From Breznakibacter xylanolyticus (GTDB taxonomy: Bacteria > Bacteroidota > Bacteroidia > Bacteroidales > Marinilabiliaceae): DNA of 64,000 nt. The notes beneath the pieces are model-generated. The model was given only the letters and a program-made list of their open reading frames with translations. It did no database searches and was not told the DNA's origin. Position 1 is the stretch's first letter; every line of letters begins with the position of its first letter. The stretch lies in NCBI RefSeq assembly GCF_003254275.1, contig NZ_QKZK01000007.1:1-64000 (forward strand). The letters are read 5' to 3'. Positions 44,312 through 52,841 of the stretch are shown here, one piece after another. The translations under genes were made by a program, and so were the position numbers.

Positions 44312-44729
44312 AGAAGAGTTGGCAGATATGATTAACGGCCGCGAATACCGCAGAGAAATCAGACCTGACGAATGCCTTTTAGCAAGTGAAAACCATCTGG
44401 TGGTGGTGCTGGGGCGAAGCGATGATTACATGAACTTGTGCGGAGTCATCAACGATGAAATTCCGGCATGGGACGGCGGCACAGCTTACTTCAATGAACA
44501 CGGCCTTTTACTGAACGAATGTGACGATGACAACTGCCCACATTACAAACGACTCATCGCCAATGCGGCAAAAGTAGATGCGGTATGGGGACCCAAAGAT
44601 CCCGATTGCAGCTGGCTGATGAAAAGCGACATCCCCCACGCCACGTTCGACATTTTTGAAGACGGCGATTTGTACTGCCGTGGATTAGTTTTTAACCTTA
44701 AAGAATTAACAGCAAATGGAGACAATTAA
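44295..44729 (+). CDS. Hypothetical phage protein
   Basis: A 144-aa acidic protein with a HxxxC-type arrangement around NECDDDNCPHYKRL and CSWLMKSDIPHATF. Starts within the preceding gene and overlaps the next by 14 bp. It could bind a metal, but no domain is recognised. Expression with the recombination and NinG genes is likely. Confidence 0.55.
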   Translation: MAQITKEELADMINGREYRREIRPDECLLASENHLVVVLGRSDDYMNLCGVINDEIPAWDGGTAYFNEHGLLLNECDDDNCPHYKRLIANAAKVDAVWGPKDPDCSWLMKSDIPHATFDIFEDGDLYCRGLVFNLKELTANGDN

Positions 44730-45423
44730 CGTGACCGTTGAGGGCGGTGTCAAAACCCTCGAAATCAGGCAAGGAAAAGCCTTGGAACTGAAAGAACCCA
44801 AGCCGGTCAGCATCCACGGCACCATCGACAGCGTGGCGCGATGGCTCGAAAAACGGGTAGATGTCATCACCCAGCTCAAATGTCACATACTGGTGAACAG
44901 AGCTGACATGAAGATTCTATTGGTGATGGATGAAACCAACCATTACCAGGACTGGGTGACAGGCAGCTTGGAGATGCATCCCGACTTCAAGAAGTGGAAC
45001 ATCAACACTGGCGAAGGGTGGACGACCAAACAACTGTCGGAATTTGTGAAGATGAACCGCTCTTGTTTCGAAAGCAAAGAGGTGGCCATGAAGCTCAGCA
45101 AGGAACTACAAGACATCCGAGTGAAGGTAGAGAAGGAAGCCGAAAAATCGGATAACAACCGAGGCGACTACAAGATGATGATTGCTCAAAAGGTGATTTC
45201 GTCCAGCATCCCCGAAAAGTTCTATCTGAACGTGCCCATCTTTAAAGGGCAACCGGCCAAACGGTTCGAGGTGGAGATTTACATCAGCCCCGATTCATAT
45301 TCCTGTTCTTTCGTATCGCCCGAGGTGAACGACATCGTCCATAACCTTCGTGAAAGTGCGATTGACGAACAGTTGAAGCGAATCGAAGAAATTGCACCGG
45401 AGATAGTGATTATTGAAGAGTAA
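44716..45423 (+). CDS. Hypothetical phage protein
   Basis: A 235-aa soluble protein. The first half has strands and a conserved-looking stretch HYQDWVTGSLEMHPDFKKWN, the middle a coil (SKELQDIRVKVEKEAEK), and the end is strongly acidic. Similar proteins occur near RecT and NinG in phages, and I cannot name the family with confidence. It is the last gene before a terminator at 45432. Confidence 0.55.
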   Translation: METINVTVEGGVKTLEIRQGKALELKEPKPVSIHGTIDSVARWLEKRVDVITQLKCHILVNRADMKILLVMDETNHYQDWVTGSLEMHPDFKKWNINTGEGWTTKQLSEFVKMNRSCFESKEVAMKLSKELQDIRVKVEKEAEKSDNNRGDYKMMIAQKVISSSIPEKFYLNVPIFKGQPAKRFEVEIYISPDSYSCSFVSPEVNDIVHNLRESAIDEQLKRIEEIAPEIVIIEE

Positions 45424-45431
45424 CCAACCCC

Positions 45432-45460
45432 AAGAGAGGCCAAGCGCCTCTCTTTTCATT
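45432..45460 (+). terminator. Intrinsic terminator
   Basis: A 9-bp stem AAGAGAGGC/GCCTCTCTT (45432-45440 with 45446-45454) with the loop CAAGC is followed by TTCATTTT. Confidence 0.88.
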
Positions 45461-45468
45461 TTAAGCCC

Positions 45469-45882
45469 ATGAACAAAACCCTCACCCGAAAGCTCGACAC
45501 CGTTTTTTCCCAATTCATCCGGTTAAGGGATGCCAACAAAGACGGATACTTCATGTGCATCAGCTGCGGAAAGCTGGTGCATTGGACAGAAGGCGATTGC
45601 GGCCACTTCGTGAACCGCCAACACATGAGCCTTCGCTATTCTGAAAAGAACTGCAATGGCCAATGCCGAAGCTGCAACCGCTTTGACGAAGGGAACAACA
45701 TTGGCTACATGAGGGGATTGATGAAAAAGTACGGGGCAAACGTCATTGACGACCTGTACGTGAAAAAGCATCACACAGCCAAATTCACCGACTTTGAAGC
45801 CAAAGCGATGATAGAGCATTACCAACGAGAAGTCAAACGCCTAAAGGAAGAAAAATGCACGCTATTGAGCAAAACGGTTTAA
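45469..45882 (+). CDS. NinG-like recombination protein
   Basis: A 137-aa protein of the NinG/Rap type, a phage nuclease that acts on recombination intermediates. Metal-binding Cys and His residues appear as CISCGKLVHW, DCGHFVNRQH and CRSCNRF, an HNH/zinc-finger-like arrangement. The C-terminus is a basic helix. Its end overlaps the helicase gene by 28 bp. Together with RecT and the RecE-like nuclease it forms a full phage recombination set. Confidence 0.8.
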   Translation: MNKTLTRKLDTVFSQFIRLRDANKDGYFMCISCGKLVHWTEGDCGHFVNRQHMSLRYSEKNCNGQCRSCNRFDEGNNIGYMRGLMKKYGANVIDDLYVKKHHTAKFTDFEAKAMIEHYQREVKRLKEEKCTLLSKTV

Positions 45883-47507
45883 TCGAGCTTTCGTTCCAGG
45901 ACAAAGCCTCGATAGTTAACGACATCAAAACCATACCGGGCAGACGGTGGAACCCCACCAAAAAACTTTGGACTGTGCCTGTTTCAGAACGAGCAAAGGT
46001 TGACCGATTGATGGCCAAGTACGGCACACCAAAGGCAGCGCAAAAGCCCGAATTGGTTGGTGATATTCCTCCCATGCCCGAACTGACCATCGACATCCCG
46101 CTGAACATGACACCGTTCCCTTACCAAAAAACGGGAATAGCGTGTTCGTTGAACTTTAAGCGGTTGATTGTGGGCGACCAGCCGGGCTTAGGTAAAACAG
46201 GTCAAGCCATTGCAACCATCACGGGAGCCAACGCCTTCCCATGCCTGGTCATTTGCCCGTCATCATTAAAAATAAACTGGCAACGGGAATGGACAATGTG
46301 GGCAGGGAAAAAGGCCATGATACTCAACGACCGAAACCGTGATACCTGGCACCTGTTTGCCAACCCTAAAAACAACCTGTTCGGGGTGAGTGCCATGGTG
46401 GACGTATTTATCACCAACTACGAAAGTTTGAAGAAATACTTCGTGGCTTCCATCATCAACAACGGTGGTCCATTAAGACTCGACCAAATCAGATTCAAAG
46501 AGAATATCAACATCATAAAATCGGTAATCATAGACGAAAGCCACCGAGTAAAAGACGCATCCACACAACAAAGCAAAATTGTAAAAGGGGTCGCATCCGG
46601 CAAGGAGTACATCTTAGCTCTGACAGGTACACCCGTGGTAAACAAACCCCGCGATTTGGTTTCACAACTGGGCATCATCGACCAGTTGAAAGTGTTCGGC
46701 GGGCACAAGCATTTTGTGGATAGATATTGCCAGGAAGGCGGCACCAACTTGAAAGAGCTGAACTTCCTACTTAGAAAAAACTGCTTCTATCGGCGTGAAA
46801 AAACGGAAGTACTGAAAGACCTCCCGGCTAAGATGAGACAGATAGCCTATTGCGATATCACCACCCGAAAAGAGTACCGCGATGCGTTGGCCGACCTTGA
46901 AAAGTATCTGAAGCTATACCGCCAAGCCACCGACGAACAGGTTGCCCGTTCGATGAAGGGCGAAGTGATGGTAAGGATTGGGGTATTGAAAAACATATCG
47001 GCACGTGGGAAAATAAACGATGTGGTGGATTACGTGAAAGACGTGATCGAATCGGGCGAAAAGATTGTGGTATTCGTCCACCTAAAGGAAGTGGCTCAGA
47101 TGCTTTTGAAGTTCTTCCCATCGGCTGTTACCATCCTTGGTGATGACGACATGCAGACACGGCAACGAAACATCGACTCATTTCAGAAAGACCCAGACAC
47201 GCAAATCATTATATGCTCCATCAAAGCCGCCGGCGTGGGAATTACCCTCACGGCCAGCTCGCGGGTGGCCTTTGTAGAACAGCCCTGGCATCCGGCCGAT
47301 AGTGAACAATGTGAAGATAGATGCCATCGAATTGGGCAGAAAGACAGCGTCCAATGCATCTATTTTTTAGGTAAAGACACCATCGATGAATGGATTTACA
47401 AAGTGATAGAGGAGAAACGGAGCATCGCCAACACCATTGTGGGTGCGGTTGACGAAGTGGAAACCTCCATCATGGAGTCGGTCATGAGCTTATTCAACCC
47501 GAAATAA
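45855..47507 (+). CDS. SNF2-family helicase (SMARCAL1-like)
   Basis: A 550-aa SF2 ATPase. An N-terminal HARP-like motif (IPGRRWNPTKKLWTVP, about 27-42) is found in annealing helicases such as SMARCAL1. The Walker A motif is GDQPGLGKTGQA (about 108-119), motif II DESHR, motif III LTGTPV and motif VI CHRIGQ. In phages such enzymes remodel forks or replication proteins. It lies between NinG and the methyltransferase gene. An 84-bp gap with a weak TGCCCC/GGGGCA hairpin follows. Confidence 0.88.
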   Translation: MHAIEQNGLIELSFQDKASIVNDIKTIPGRRWNPTKKLWTVPVSERAKVDRLMAKYGTPKAAQKPELVGDIPPMPELTIDIPLNMTPFPYQKTGIACSLNFKRLIVGDQPGLGKTGQAIATITGANAFPCLVICPSSLKINWQREWTMWAGKKAMILNDRNRDTWHLFANPKNNLFGVSAMVDVFITNYESLKKYFVASIINNGGPLRLDQIRFKENINIIKSVIIDESHRVKDASTQQSKIVKGVASGKEYILALTGTPVVNKPRDLVSQLGIIDQLKVFGGHKHFVDRYCQEGGTNLKELNFLLRKNCFYRREKTEVLKDLPAKMRQIAYCDITTRKEYRDALADLEKYLKLYRQATDEQVARSMKGEVMVRIGVLKNISARGKINDVVDYVKDVIESGEKIVVFVHLKEVAQMLLKFFPSAVTILGDDDMQTRQRNIDSFQKDPDTQIIICSIKAAGVGITLTASSRVAFVEQPWHPADSEQCEDRCHRIGQKDSVQCIYFLGKDTIDEWIYKVIEEKRSIANTIVGAVDEVETSIMESVMSLFNPK

Positions 47508-47591
47508 AAAATGCCCCAATTGCCATCACACAAGGATACAGTCCGAGGTTGAACAAGAGGGGCACATTTTTACAATCCAAATACAAAAGTA

Positions 47592-49187
47592 ATGTTTAAC
47601 AAGGATTTTTACCCTACCCCCGAGCATGTTTTAGATACCATGCTCGCAGAAATCGACTTAAGCGGTCGAACGATTTTAGAACCAAGCGCCGGCAGCGGAG
47701 CCATTCTCGACTATTGCGCCAAGTTTGCGCCAAAGGAATTGCTCTGTTGTGAACTGCACCCCGATTTGTCCCGAATAGCGGCAAGCAAAGGGCGGTTCAT
47801 TGGCAACGACTTCTTAAGAGTCACATCGGAACAGATAAGCCATGTGGATTTTATCATTATGAACCCACCTTTTTCGGCCGATGAAAAACACATCCTACAT
47901 GCCTACGAAATTGCCCCGGAGGGATGCCGAATTATCTCTCTCTGTAATTCTGATACCCTGAGAAAGGATTATTCAAGGAGCCGAAAGGAACTATTGAAAA
48001 CCATATCCGACCATGGCTATTCACAAGACATCGGCAGTGCGTTTTCGGATGCCGACCGAAAGACCGATGCAGAAGTATCGATTGTCAACCTTTTCAAGCC
48101 CCGCACATCGGAAGATACAGAGTTTGAAGGCTACTTTGATATGAACGACAGCGAAGAGGAGGATGGAGAAAACGGGGTGATGCGCTTCAATGAAATCAGG
48201 GACATTGTGAACCGATATGTTGGAGCAGTGAAGGTATTCAACAAGGTGATGGATGCTAACAACGAAATCACAAATCTGATTAAACCCATCAACGGAGCCA
48301 GTCGCATCGAGTTTGGCGCCTTTCATCAAAAAGGGAATTACCGCTCCGAAATCAACCGAGATGAGTTTAAAAAAGAATTGCAAAAATCGGCATGGCGAAC
48401 CGTTTTCAATCGGCTCAACATGGACAAGTATATCACCTCCAAGATACGGGAAGACTTGAACTCCTTCATTGAGAAGCAATCGAACGTGCCGTTTACCATG
48501 GGAAATATCCAACGCATGCTACACCTCTTGATAGGCACTCACGCCGACCGAATGAATCAGGTGTTGGTACAGGCCTTTGAACGGATTTGCTCATTTGCCG
48601 ACAGCAACAACTCAGCAGGTGAGGGATGGAAAACAAACTCAGGGTACAAGGTGAACCGACGTTTTATCCATCCATACATCTGTGAGTACGATAGCAGATG
48701 GCCAAGCGATAGTATTAAAATCCGTTACGACCGTGGAGACCGAATGGATGACATCATTAAGGCTCTTTGCCTTCTTACGGGTGAAAGCTATGATGACCAA
48801 ATCCCTCTCCGCAATTACTTTGAATTTCCAATACATCTCCGTCGTGTAAGCAACGGGAAATTGATGGGTGGCCATCAGTATTCATTCAGAGACAGGGATG
48901 GTTACAATGGTGCACAAAACACCAAGGAATCACTTGCAAAGAGAGGAATAGAAGTGGAAATCGATCACACAGGTACCACATGGGGCGAATGGCACGACTG
49001 GGGTTTCTTCCGGGTACGTGGCTACAAGAAAGGCACCATGCACTTTGAGTTTAAAGATGAAAAGGTGTGGGAGCTATTCAACCGAAAAGTGGCAGAGATT
49101 AAAGGTTGGCGACTTCCCGCGCAAACTGACACGAAAAGGAAAGGCACCGAACGTGCACCCAAGAAAGGAATGGTGGTTTATGGATAA
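47592..49187 (+). CDS. DUF4942 / N6-adenine-type DNA methyltransferase
   Basis: A 531-aa protein. The N-terminal 180 residues are a Rossmann methyltransferase with FYPTPEHVLDTMLAEID, ILEPSAGSGAILDY (SAM motif I, about 29-42) and catalytic IMNPPF (about 89-94). The rest matches the DUF4942 pattern (FGAFHQKGNYRSEINRDEF). It probably modifies phage DNA against host restriction. There is no cognate endonuclease nearby. A second methyltransferase lies at 53731. Confidence 0.85.
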   Translation: MFNKDFYPTPEHVLDTMLAEIDLSGRTILEPSAGSGAILDYCAKFAPKELLCCELHPDLSRIAASKGRFIGNDFLRVTSEQISHVDFIIMNPPFSADEKHILHAYEIAPEGCRIISLCNSDTLRKDYSRSRKELLKTISDHGYSQDIGSAFSDADRKTDAEVSIVNLFKPRTSEDTEFEGYFDMNDSEEEDGENGVMRFNEIRDIVNRYVGAVKVFNKVMDANNEITNLIKPINGASRIEFGAFHQKGNYRSEINRDEFKKELQKSAWRTVFNRLNMDKYITSKIREDLNSFIEKQSNVPFTMGNIQRMLHLLIGTHADRMNQVLVQAFERICSFADSNNSAGEGWKTNSGYKVNRRFIHPYICEYDSRWPSDSIKIRYDRGDRMDDIIKALCLLTGESYDDQIPLRNYFEFPIHLRRVSNGKLMGGHQYSFRDRDGYNGAQNTKESLAKRGIEVEIDHTGTTWGEWHDWGFFRVRGYKKGTMHFEFKDEKVWELFNRKVAEIKGWRLPAQTDTKRKGTERAPKKGMVVYG

Positions 49188-49287
49188 GCAAAAGAGTACA
49201 ATCAGATACCGCATCCCGGTGAGCGTCAAGTTCCCGGGCACGCACCCCCGAAAAGGCGAAATTCATTTCACCCCATTCAGATATTGA
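49180..49287 (+). CDS. Small basic phage protein
   Basis: A 35-aa protein that starts 8 bp before the methyltransferase stop (ATGGATAA overlap) and ends 3 bp before the next gene. It is basic (for example KSTIRYRIPVSVKFPGTHPR) with one likely beta-hairpin. The overlap and tight spacing are the reasons to accept it. The function is unknown. Confidence 0.5.
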   Translation: MDKQKSTIRYRIPVSVKFPGTHPRKGEIHFTPFRY

Positions 49288-49290
49288 AAC

Positions 49291-49584
49291 ATGACTCAGC
49301 TAACCCTCCGTTTTCCGGAACCACCGCCCAAACCCAAAGAACTGCCCTGGAAGGCCATATTCCCCCACTGGATGCCCGAACAAGGCGGCTTGGCACAAAT
49401 GCACACGGTAATACTTACCGGGCAAGGCTATTGTTACGGCGACACCGTAAGGATAAATGAAATAAAAGGGGAACAGGTGGCGTGTACCGTTGAACACTTC
49501 AAAGACGATAACTGGTGGAAGAACGGCACAACGTACCAATGCACCCTGTTTGATTTATGGCCTATACCGGGCATACACTTTTAA
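49291..49584 (+). CDS. Hypothetical phage protein
   Basis: A 97-aa protein rich in Pro and Trp in its first third (LRFPEPPPKPKELPWKAIFP), followed by strands such as GYCYGDTVRINEIKGEQVACTVEHF. It might be a small SH3- or OB-like barrel. It is in the replication gene group between the methyltransferase and RadC-like genes. No family is recognised. Confidence 0.55.
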   Translation: MTQLTLRFPEPPPKPKELPWKAIFPHWMPEQGGLAQMHTVILTGQGYCYGDTVRINEIKGEQVACTVEHFKDDNWWKNGTTYQCTLFDLWPIPGIHF

Positions 49585-49594
49585 ACCCAAACAC

Positions 49595-50035
49595 ATGAAA
49601 GTATCAGAAATAAAACTGGTTTACAAAACCAAGCAACGGACTAAAGACAGGCCTCAGGTAAGATGCTCTAAAGATGCAGCAACAGTGTTTAAACCGTTTT
49701 TCGACACCGACACCATTGAGTTGAAAGAAGAGATTCACCTAATGCTTTTGAATGCTTCGGCAAAAGTGTTGGGTGTGGTGAACTTATGCCACGGAACGGG
49801 AGGATCGGCCTTTGTGGATAAACGCCTCATTGCGGCAGCTGCCATAAAAAGCAACGCCAAACAGGTGATATTGGCGCACAACCACCCATCGGGTAACAAT
49901 ACGCCATCGCCCGACGACATAATATCGACAAAAGAAGTGCGCAAAGCATTAAATCTTTTCAACATTAGTCTTAACGACCATTTAATCATAACCAAAACCG
50001 ACTATTACAGCATGGCTGATAATGGTGAAATCTAA
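49595..50035 (+). CDS. RadC-like JAB/MPN-domain protein
   Basis: A 146-aa RadC-type protein. The zinc-binding JAMM-type motif is AHNHPSGNNTPSPDDI (about 92-107), preceded by a conserved Glu (ELKEEIHLML). RadC-like proteins are common on phages and plasmids, and their role is uncertain. The start at 49595 omits a 35-residue in-frame extension that runs through the previous gene. It is followed 5 bp later by ssb. Confidence 0.85.
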   Translation: MKVSEIKLVYKTKQRTKDRPQVRCSKDAATVFKPFFDTDTIELKEEIHLMLLNASAKVLGVVNLCHGTGGSAFVDKRLIAAAAIKSNAKQVILAHNHPSGNNTPSPDDIISTKEVRKALNLFNISLNDHLIITKTDYYSMADNGEI

Positions 50036-50040
50036 AACAC

Positions 50041-50442
50041 ATGGCAAACAAAGTCATCTTAACCGGCAACGTTGGCACCGACCCCAAAACAGGTGAAACC
50101 AACGGTATAAAGTACGCACAGCTGAGCATCGCCACCAGCGAACGCTTCACCGACAAAAACGGAGAACGAAAAGAGACCACCGACTGGCACAAGGTAGCCG
50201 TTTGGCGGCAGCTGGCAGAGGTGGTTGAGAAATATGTCAAGAAAGGGACAAAGCTGTATGTGGAGGGGAAATTGAAGTCCTGGTCCTACGACGACAAAGA
50301 CGGCAACAAACACTACGTGACCGAGGTGGTGGCCGAAAAGATCGAGTTCCTTGGCGGACCACGCACAGAAACAACACACCCAAACGCCCAACAACCTCAG
50401 GAACCGATGACGGACAATACTGAGGACGATTTACCATTTTAA
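50041..50442 (+). CDS. ssb: Single-stranded DNA-binding protein
   Basis: A 133-aa SSB with an OB-fold (KVILTGNVGTDPKTGET, DWHKVAVWRQLAEVVEKYVKKG, LYVEGKLKSWSYDDKDG) and the acidic C-terminal tip DDLPF that recruits partner proteins. It coats ssDNA in phage replication and recombination. It is between the RadC-like gene and the replication initiator. Confidence 0.95.
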   Translation: MANKVILTGNVGTDPKTGETNGIKYAQLSIATSERFTDKNGERKETTDWHKVAVWRQLAEVVEKYVKKGTKLYVEGKLKSWSYDDKDGNKHYVTEVVAEKIEFLGGPRTETTHPNAQQPQEPMTDNTEDDLPF

Positions 50443-50454
50443 TCTATCCAAGCC

Positions 50455-51315
50455 ATGACATATATCGAGCGAATAAACATGTTCTGGGTTTTGCATGAAG
50501 GCAACCAATACAGCACTACGGAAATCGCGCTTTACTTTTATCTGATGAAAGTAGCCAACATCTGCGGCTGGCCGGATTCCTTCAAGCGGAACAACGCTAA
50601 AATCTGTTCCGATTTAGGCGTCAGCTTTAAAACGCTCGCGAATGCAAGGAACCGATTAAAGCAAACCAATGCGATTGATTTTAAAACAACCAACGGAGCG
50701 GCAAATGTCAGCTACACCTTTGGAGAATTTACCAGGGTTAGTGCCGAGGTTGAGGAAGAGGTTAAGACCTTGGGAAAATTTACCAAGGTTAGTGCCAAGG
50801 TTAGTGCCGAGGTTCGGGCGGAGGTTGGTGCCGAGGTTGGGGATGAGTTAAATAAGAGGAAAGAGGAAAGACTAGATAAAAAGAAAGAAGAACCCCCTTC
50901 ATCCCCCAAAGGCGAATTATTCCCCGAAGAGGATAATGAAACAAAGGAAATGACTCCTGCACCCAAAAAGAAAAAAAAGGCCGAGGTATTGGACAAATCG
51001 TTCATCCCAACAGCTTATTTAGCCTTAGTTGAAGATTGGATTGCCTACCGAAAAACAATAGGGAAACCCTACAAAACACAGTTTGGATTGACACAATTCG
51101 TCAAGAAACTGGTAGAAATAAGCGGAGATAATCTGATAAAAGCCAAACAGATAGTAGAACACGCCAAGGGGAAGGAATGGCAAGACGTGTACCCAATCAA
51201 TCAAGATAAGAAGCAAGGCGCACAACGCGCAGGCCAAATTCTTCAACCCAAAGATGAAACACACAAATCAGACTTGTTAAAACGATTCAACAATGGAAAT
51301 ACATCAAGCAATTGA
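50455..51315 (+). CDS. Phage replication initiator with internal iterons
   Basis: A 286-aa protein. The N-terminal winged helix (RINMFWVLHEGNQYSTTEIALYFYLM) matches phage DnaD/lambda-O-like initiators. The middle (about 95-131) is a repetitive Val/Glu stretch encoded by 12-bp tandem repeats, then a charged linker, and a C-terminal domain (about 180-265). As in lambda O, the repeats inside the gene may be the origin. It overlaps the helicase-loader gene by 23 bp. The initiator call rests on domain pattern and on the neighbouring loader. Confidence 0.75.
   Translation: MTYIERINMFWVLHEGNQYSTTEIALYFYLMKVANICGWPDSFKRNNAKICSDLGVSFKTLANARNRLKQTNAIDFKTTNGAANVSYTFGEFTRVSAEVEEEVKTLGKFTKVSAKVSAEVRAEVGAEVGDELNKRKEERLDKKKEEPPSSPKGELFPEEDNETKEMTPAPKKKKKAEVLDKSFIPTAYLALVEDWIAYRKTIGKPYKTQFGLTQFVKKLVEISGDNLIKAKQIVEHAKGKEWQDVYPINQDKKQGAQRAGQILQPKDETHKSDLLKRFNNGNTSSN
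50737..50847 (+). repeat. 12-bp iterons inside the initiator gene (candidate origin)
   Basis: Nine or so 12-bp units begin with GTT at 50737, 50749, 50761, 50788, 50800, 50812, 50824 and 50836. GTTAGTGCCGAG (50737 and 50800), GTTAGTGCCAAG and GTTGGTGCCGAG are the closest. A 51-bp direct repeat (27 bp similar) frames the left part. An A-rich, poorly paired tract follows (50850-50895), as at many iteron origins. Confidence 0.7.
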
Positions 51316-51883
51316 AGCCCTGCACAAGCAAAAGGTGGATCCCCTGCGTCGGGGCTACAAGTTTTGGTGGGGAAACCACGACCAAAACCGAACGATGTTC
51401 CGCAAAACATTCATGGCGGTTGACAGCAGCGTGAAGGCCTACCAACACCTGCCCGAATACGAAGAAATCATCGACTGGATGAGCGACAGCAAAGGGAAAG
51501 GACTTTTTTTGATGGGAGCTTGTGGCCGTGGGAAATCAACCATCCTAACCGGCGTGTTACCTGTGCTGATGTTTCAACACCTGGGGCTGGTTTTACGACC
51601 AACACACGCCGATGATATCCCAAACAACGTTAACCAATTGGCTCGCTACTGGTCCGTTTGCATTGACGAACTCGGCGTGGAATCGATGGTCAACGATTAC
51701 GCTGGAAATTACGAGGGATTTAATCGAATCATCAACGCTGCCGAATCGAAACTAAGGCCGGTGTTTATCTCGACAAACTTAAACGAAGAACAGCTCCTCG
51801 ATCGATACGGCGAAAGAACCTTTGACCGAATCATTAGGCTATGCAGAGTGGTGAAGTTTAAAGGGGACAGTTTGAGGTGTTGA
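51293..51883 (+). CDS. DnaC/IstB-like helicase-loader ATPase
   Basis: A 196-aa AAA+ ATPase that should load the replicative helicase at the phage origin. The Walker A is GACGRGKST (about 76-84), the sensor region is PVFISTNLNEEQLLDRYG, the arginine-finger-like end is RTFDRIIRLCRVVKFKG, and the typical C-terminus SLRC is complete. The attC-like site begins 3 bp after the stop codon. Confidence 0.85.
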   Translation: MEIHQAIEALHKQKVDPLRRGYKFWWGNHDQNRTMFRKTFMAVDSSVKAYQHLPEYEEIIDWMSDSKGKGLFLMGACGRGKSTILTGVLPVLMFQHLGLVLRPTHADDIPNNVNQLARYWSVCIDELGVESMVNDYAGNYEGFNRIINAAESKLRPVFISTNLNEEQLLDRYGERTFDRIIRLCRVVKFKGDSLRC

Positions 51884-51886
51884 AAC

Positions 51887-51983
51887 GATGCTAACGGACT
51901 ACGGTATCACCAGTGCCGCACTTTACAGAACTGTCGATACGTGAACAGCCTTCTTGCGGCATTGGTGATACCGTGTGTTATCA
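51887..51983 (+). repeat. attC-like site 1 (integron cassette type)
   Basis: A 20-bp nearly perfect stem (51901-51920 with 51955-51974, one G-T pair) has a 34-nt loop. The outer boxes are GATGCTAAC on the left and GTTATCA (51977-51983) on the right. TAAC pairs with GTTA; a single T is unpaired next to AC/GT pairs, and GG is unpaired, as for the extrahelical base and central spacer of attC. The left box does not match the right box, as expected when different cassettes were joined. Confidence 0.8.
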
Positions 51984-52022
51984 GTCGTTAATTGTTTTAC
52001 TCCTTATTATTTAGATCATAAA

Positions 52023-52262
52023 ATGGAAAATCAAAATAGAGTTATAAAAGTTTGTCCAGATCCGCAATGTGATGCCGTTTGGCACAATATGCCTAAAAAA
52101 GAAACTCACTGTAAAAATTGTGGTGGTTGGGTAATGGCTATTAGTTTAGATCAATATTGGAAAAAGTTTTCAGAAGTTTGGTTTCAATATGATTTTGACA
52201 CAGAGGAAATTTTCAGGCTTACAAAAAATGATCCTCAACTCAGTCTTTCTTTTAATGACTGA
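52023..52262 (+). CDS. Zinc-ribbon-like cassette protein
   Basis: A 79-aa protein in the first AT-rich cassette. Two Cys pairs, CPDPQC and CKNC, form a likely zinc ribbon (about residues 9-38). The rest is aromatic (KFSEVWFQYDFD). The start ATG at 52023 is preferred; a GTG 48 nt upstream lies in the attC-like site. The gene occupies most of a 369-bp unit that begins at the TT of GTTATCA and ends at the G of the next site. It is AT-rich compared with the phage. The function is unknown. Confidence 0.65.
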   Translation: MENQNRVIKVCPDPQCDAVWHNMPKKETHCKNCGGWVMAISLDQYWKKFSEVWFQYDFDTEEIFRLTKNDPQLSLSFND

Positions 52263-52354
52263 TAACGGACTGCGGTATCACCAGTGCCGCACGTGTAGGA
52301 CTTTCGATGTGCGAACAGCCTTCTGCGGCATTGGTGATAACGTGTGTTAGGGGC
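52260..52354 (+). repeat. attC-like site 2 (integron cassette type)
   Basis: The left box TGATAAC (52260-52266) is the exact complement of GTTATCA at the start of the cassette before it. The stem is 52272-52291 with 52324-52343 and the right box GTTAGGGGC is 52346-52354. The arms are about 90% identical to site 1. The stop codon of the cassette gene is part of the left box. Confidence 0.85.
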
Positions 52355-52387
52355 TGGCATTATTTCTAATCGTTAAAAATTTTCAAG

Positions 52388-52783
52388 ATGAAAAGAGTAA
52401 TAAAATTCAGAGCAATATCATATAGAACATGCGATTTTGTTTTTGGTAGTCTTGTTGAAGATAAAGAGGAGTTTTTTATCTTATCCGATGGCGAAAAGTT
52501 TCATGTCGTAAAAGAGTCAATCGACCAATTCACAGGAATGATTGATGGTTATGGCGTTGAAATATACGAATCAGATGTTTTGAGAAGAATTGGAAAAGGA
52601 ACAAACGAATACTTTGTTTATTTTGATAATGGATTGTTTCTACTCCAGAATCAATTTGGCAGATGGGGAACGCTTGAAAAATATTTTGAAATATGTATTT
52701 CTTTCGATTTAAAAGCTGAGGTTATTGGTAATTTCTATGAAACGCCTGAATTATGCGAACATGCTCTACCTAATCAGTCGTGA
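52388..52783 (+). CDS. YopX-family protein on the second cassette
   Basis: A 131-aa YopX-like protein, small and common in phages, of unknown task. Typical sequence features are RVIKFRAISYRT at the start, GSLVEDKEEFFILSDG, and DQFTGMIDGYGVEIYESDVL (about 48-68). The gene is AT-rich and fills a unit that starts at the TT of GTTAGGGGC. It ends near 52802-52810, where GCCCCTAAC is the exact 9-nt complement of that box. Confidence 0.8.
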   Translation: MKRVIKFRAISYRTCDFVFGSLVEDKEEFFILSDGEKFHVVKESIDQFTGMIDGYGVEIYESDVLRRIGKGTNEYFVYFDNGLFLLQNQFGRWGTLEKYFEICISFDLKAEVIGNFYETPELCEHALPNQS

Positions 52784-52801
52784 TGAATTCGCCCTATGCT
52801 T

Positions 52802-52810
52802 GCCCCTAAC
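52802..52810 (+). repeat. Left box of a truncated third attC-like site
   Basis: GCCCCTAAC is the exact complement of GTTAGGGGC at 52346-52354. The next bases (ATACTAATATCC) do not form the 20-bp stem seen in sites 1 and 2, so the third site has lost its core and right part. Confidence 0.7.
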
Positions 52811-52841
52811 ATACTAATATCCCCAGTTCAATTTATGAACC

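Noticed and set aside
50737-50847. Diversity-generating or VNTR antigen repeat
   Set aside because: No reverse transcriptase or template repeat nearby; location in a replication initiator makes iterons the better reading.
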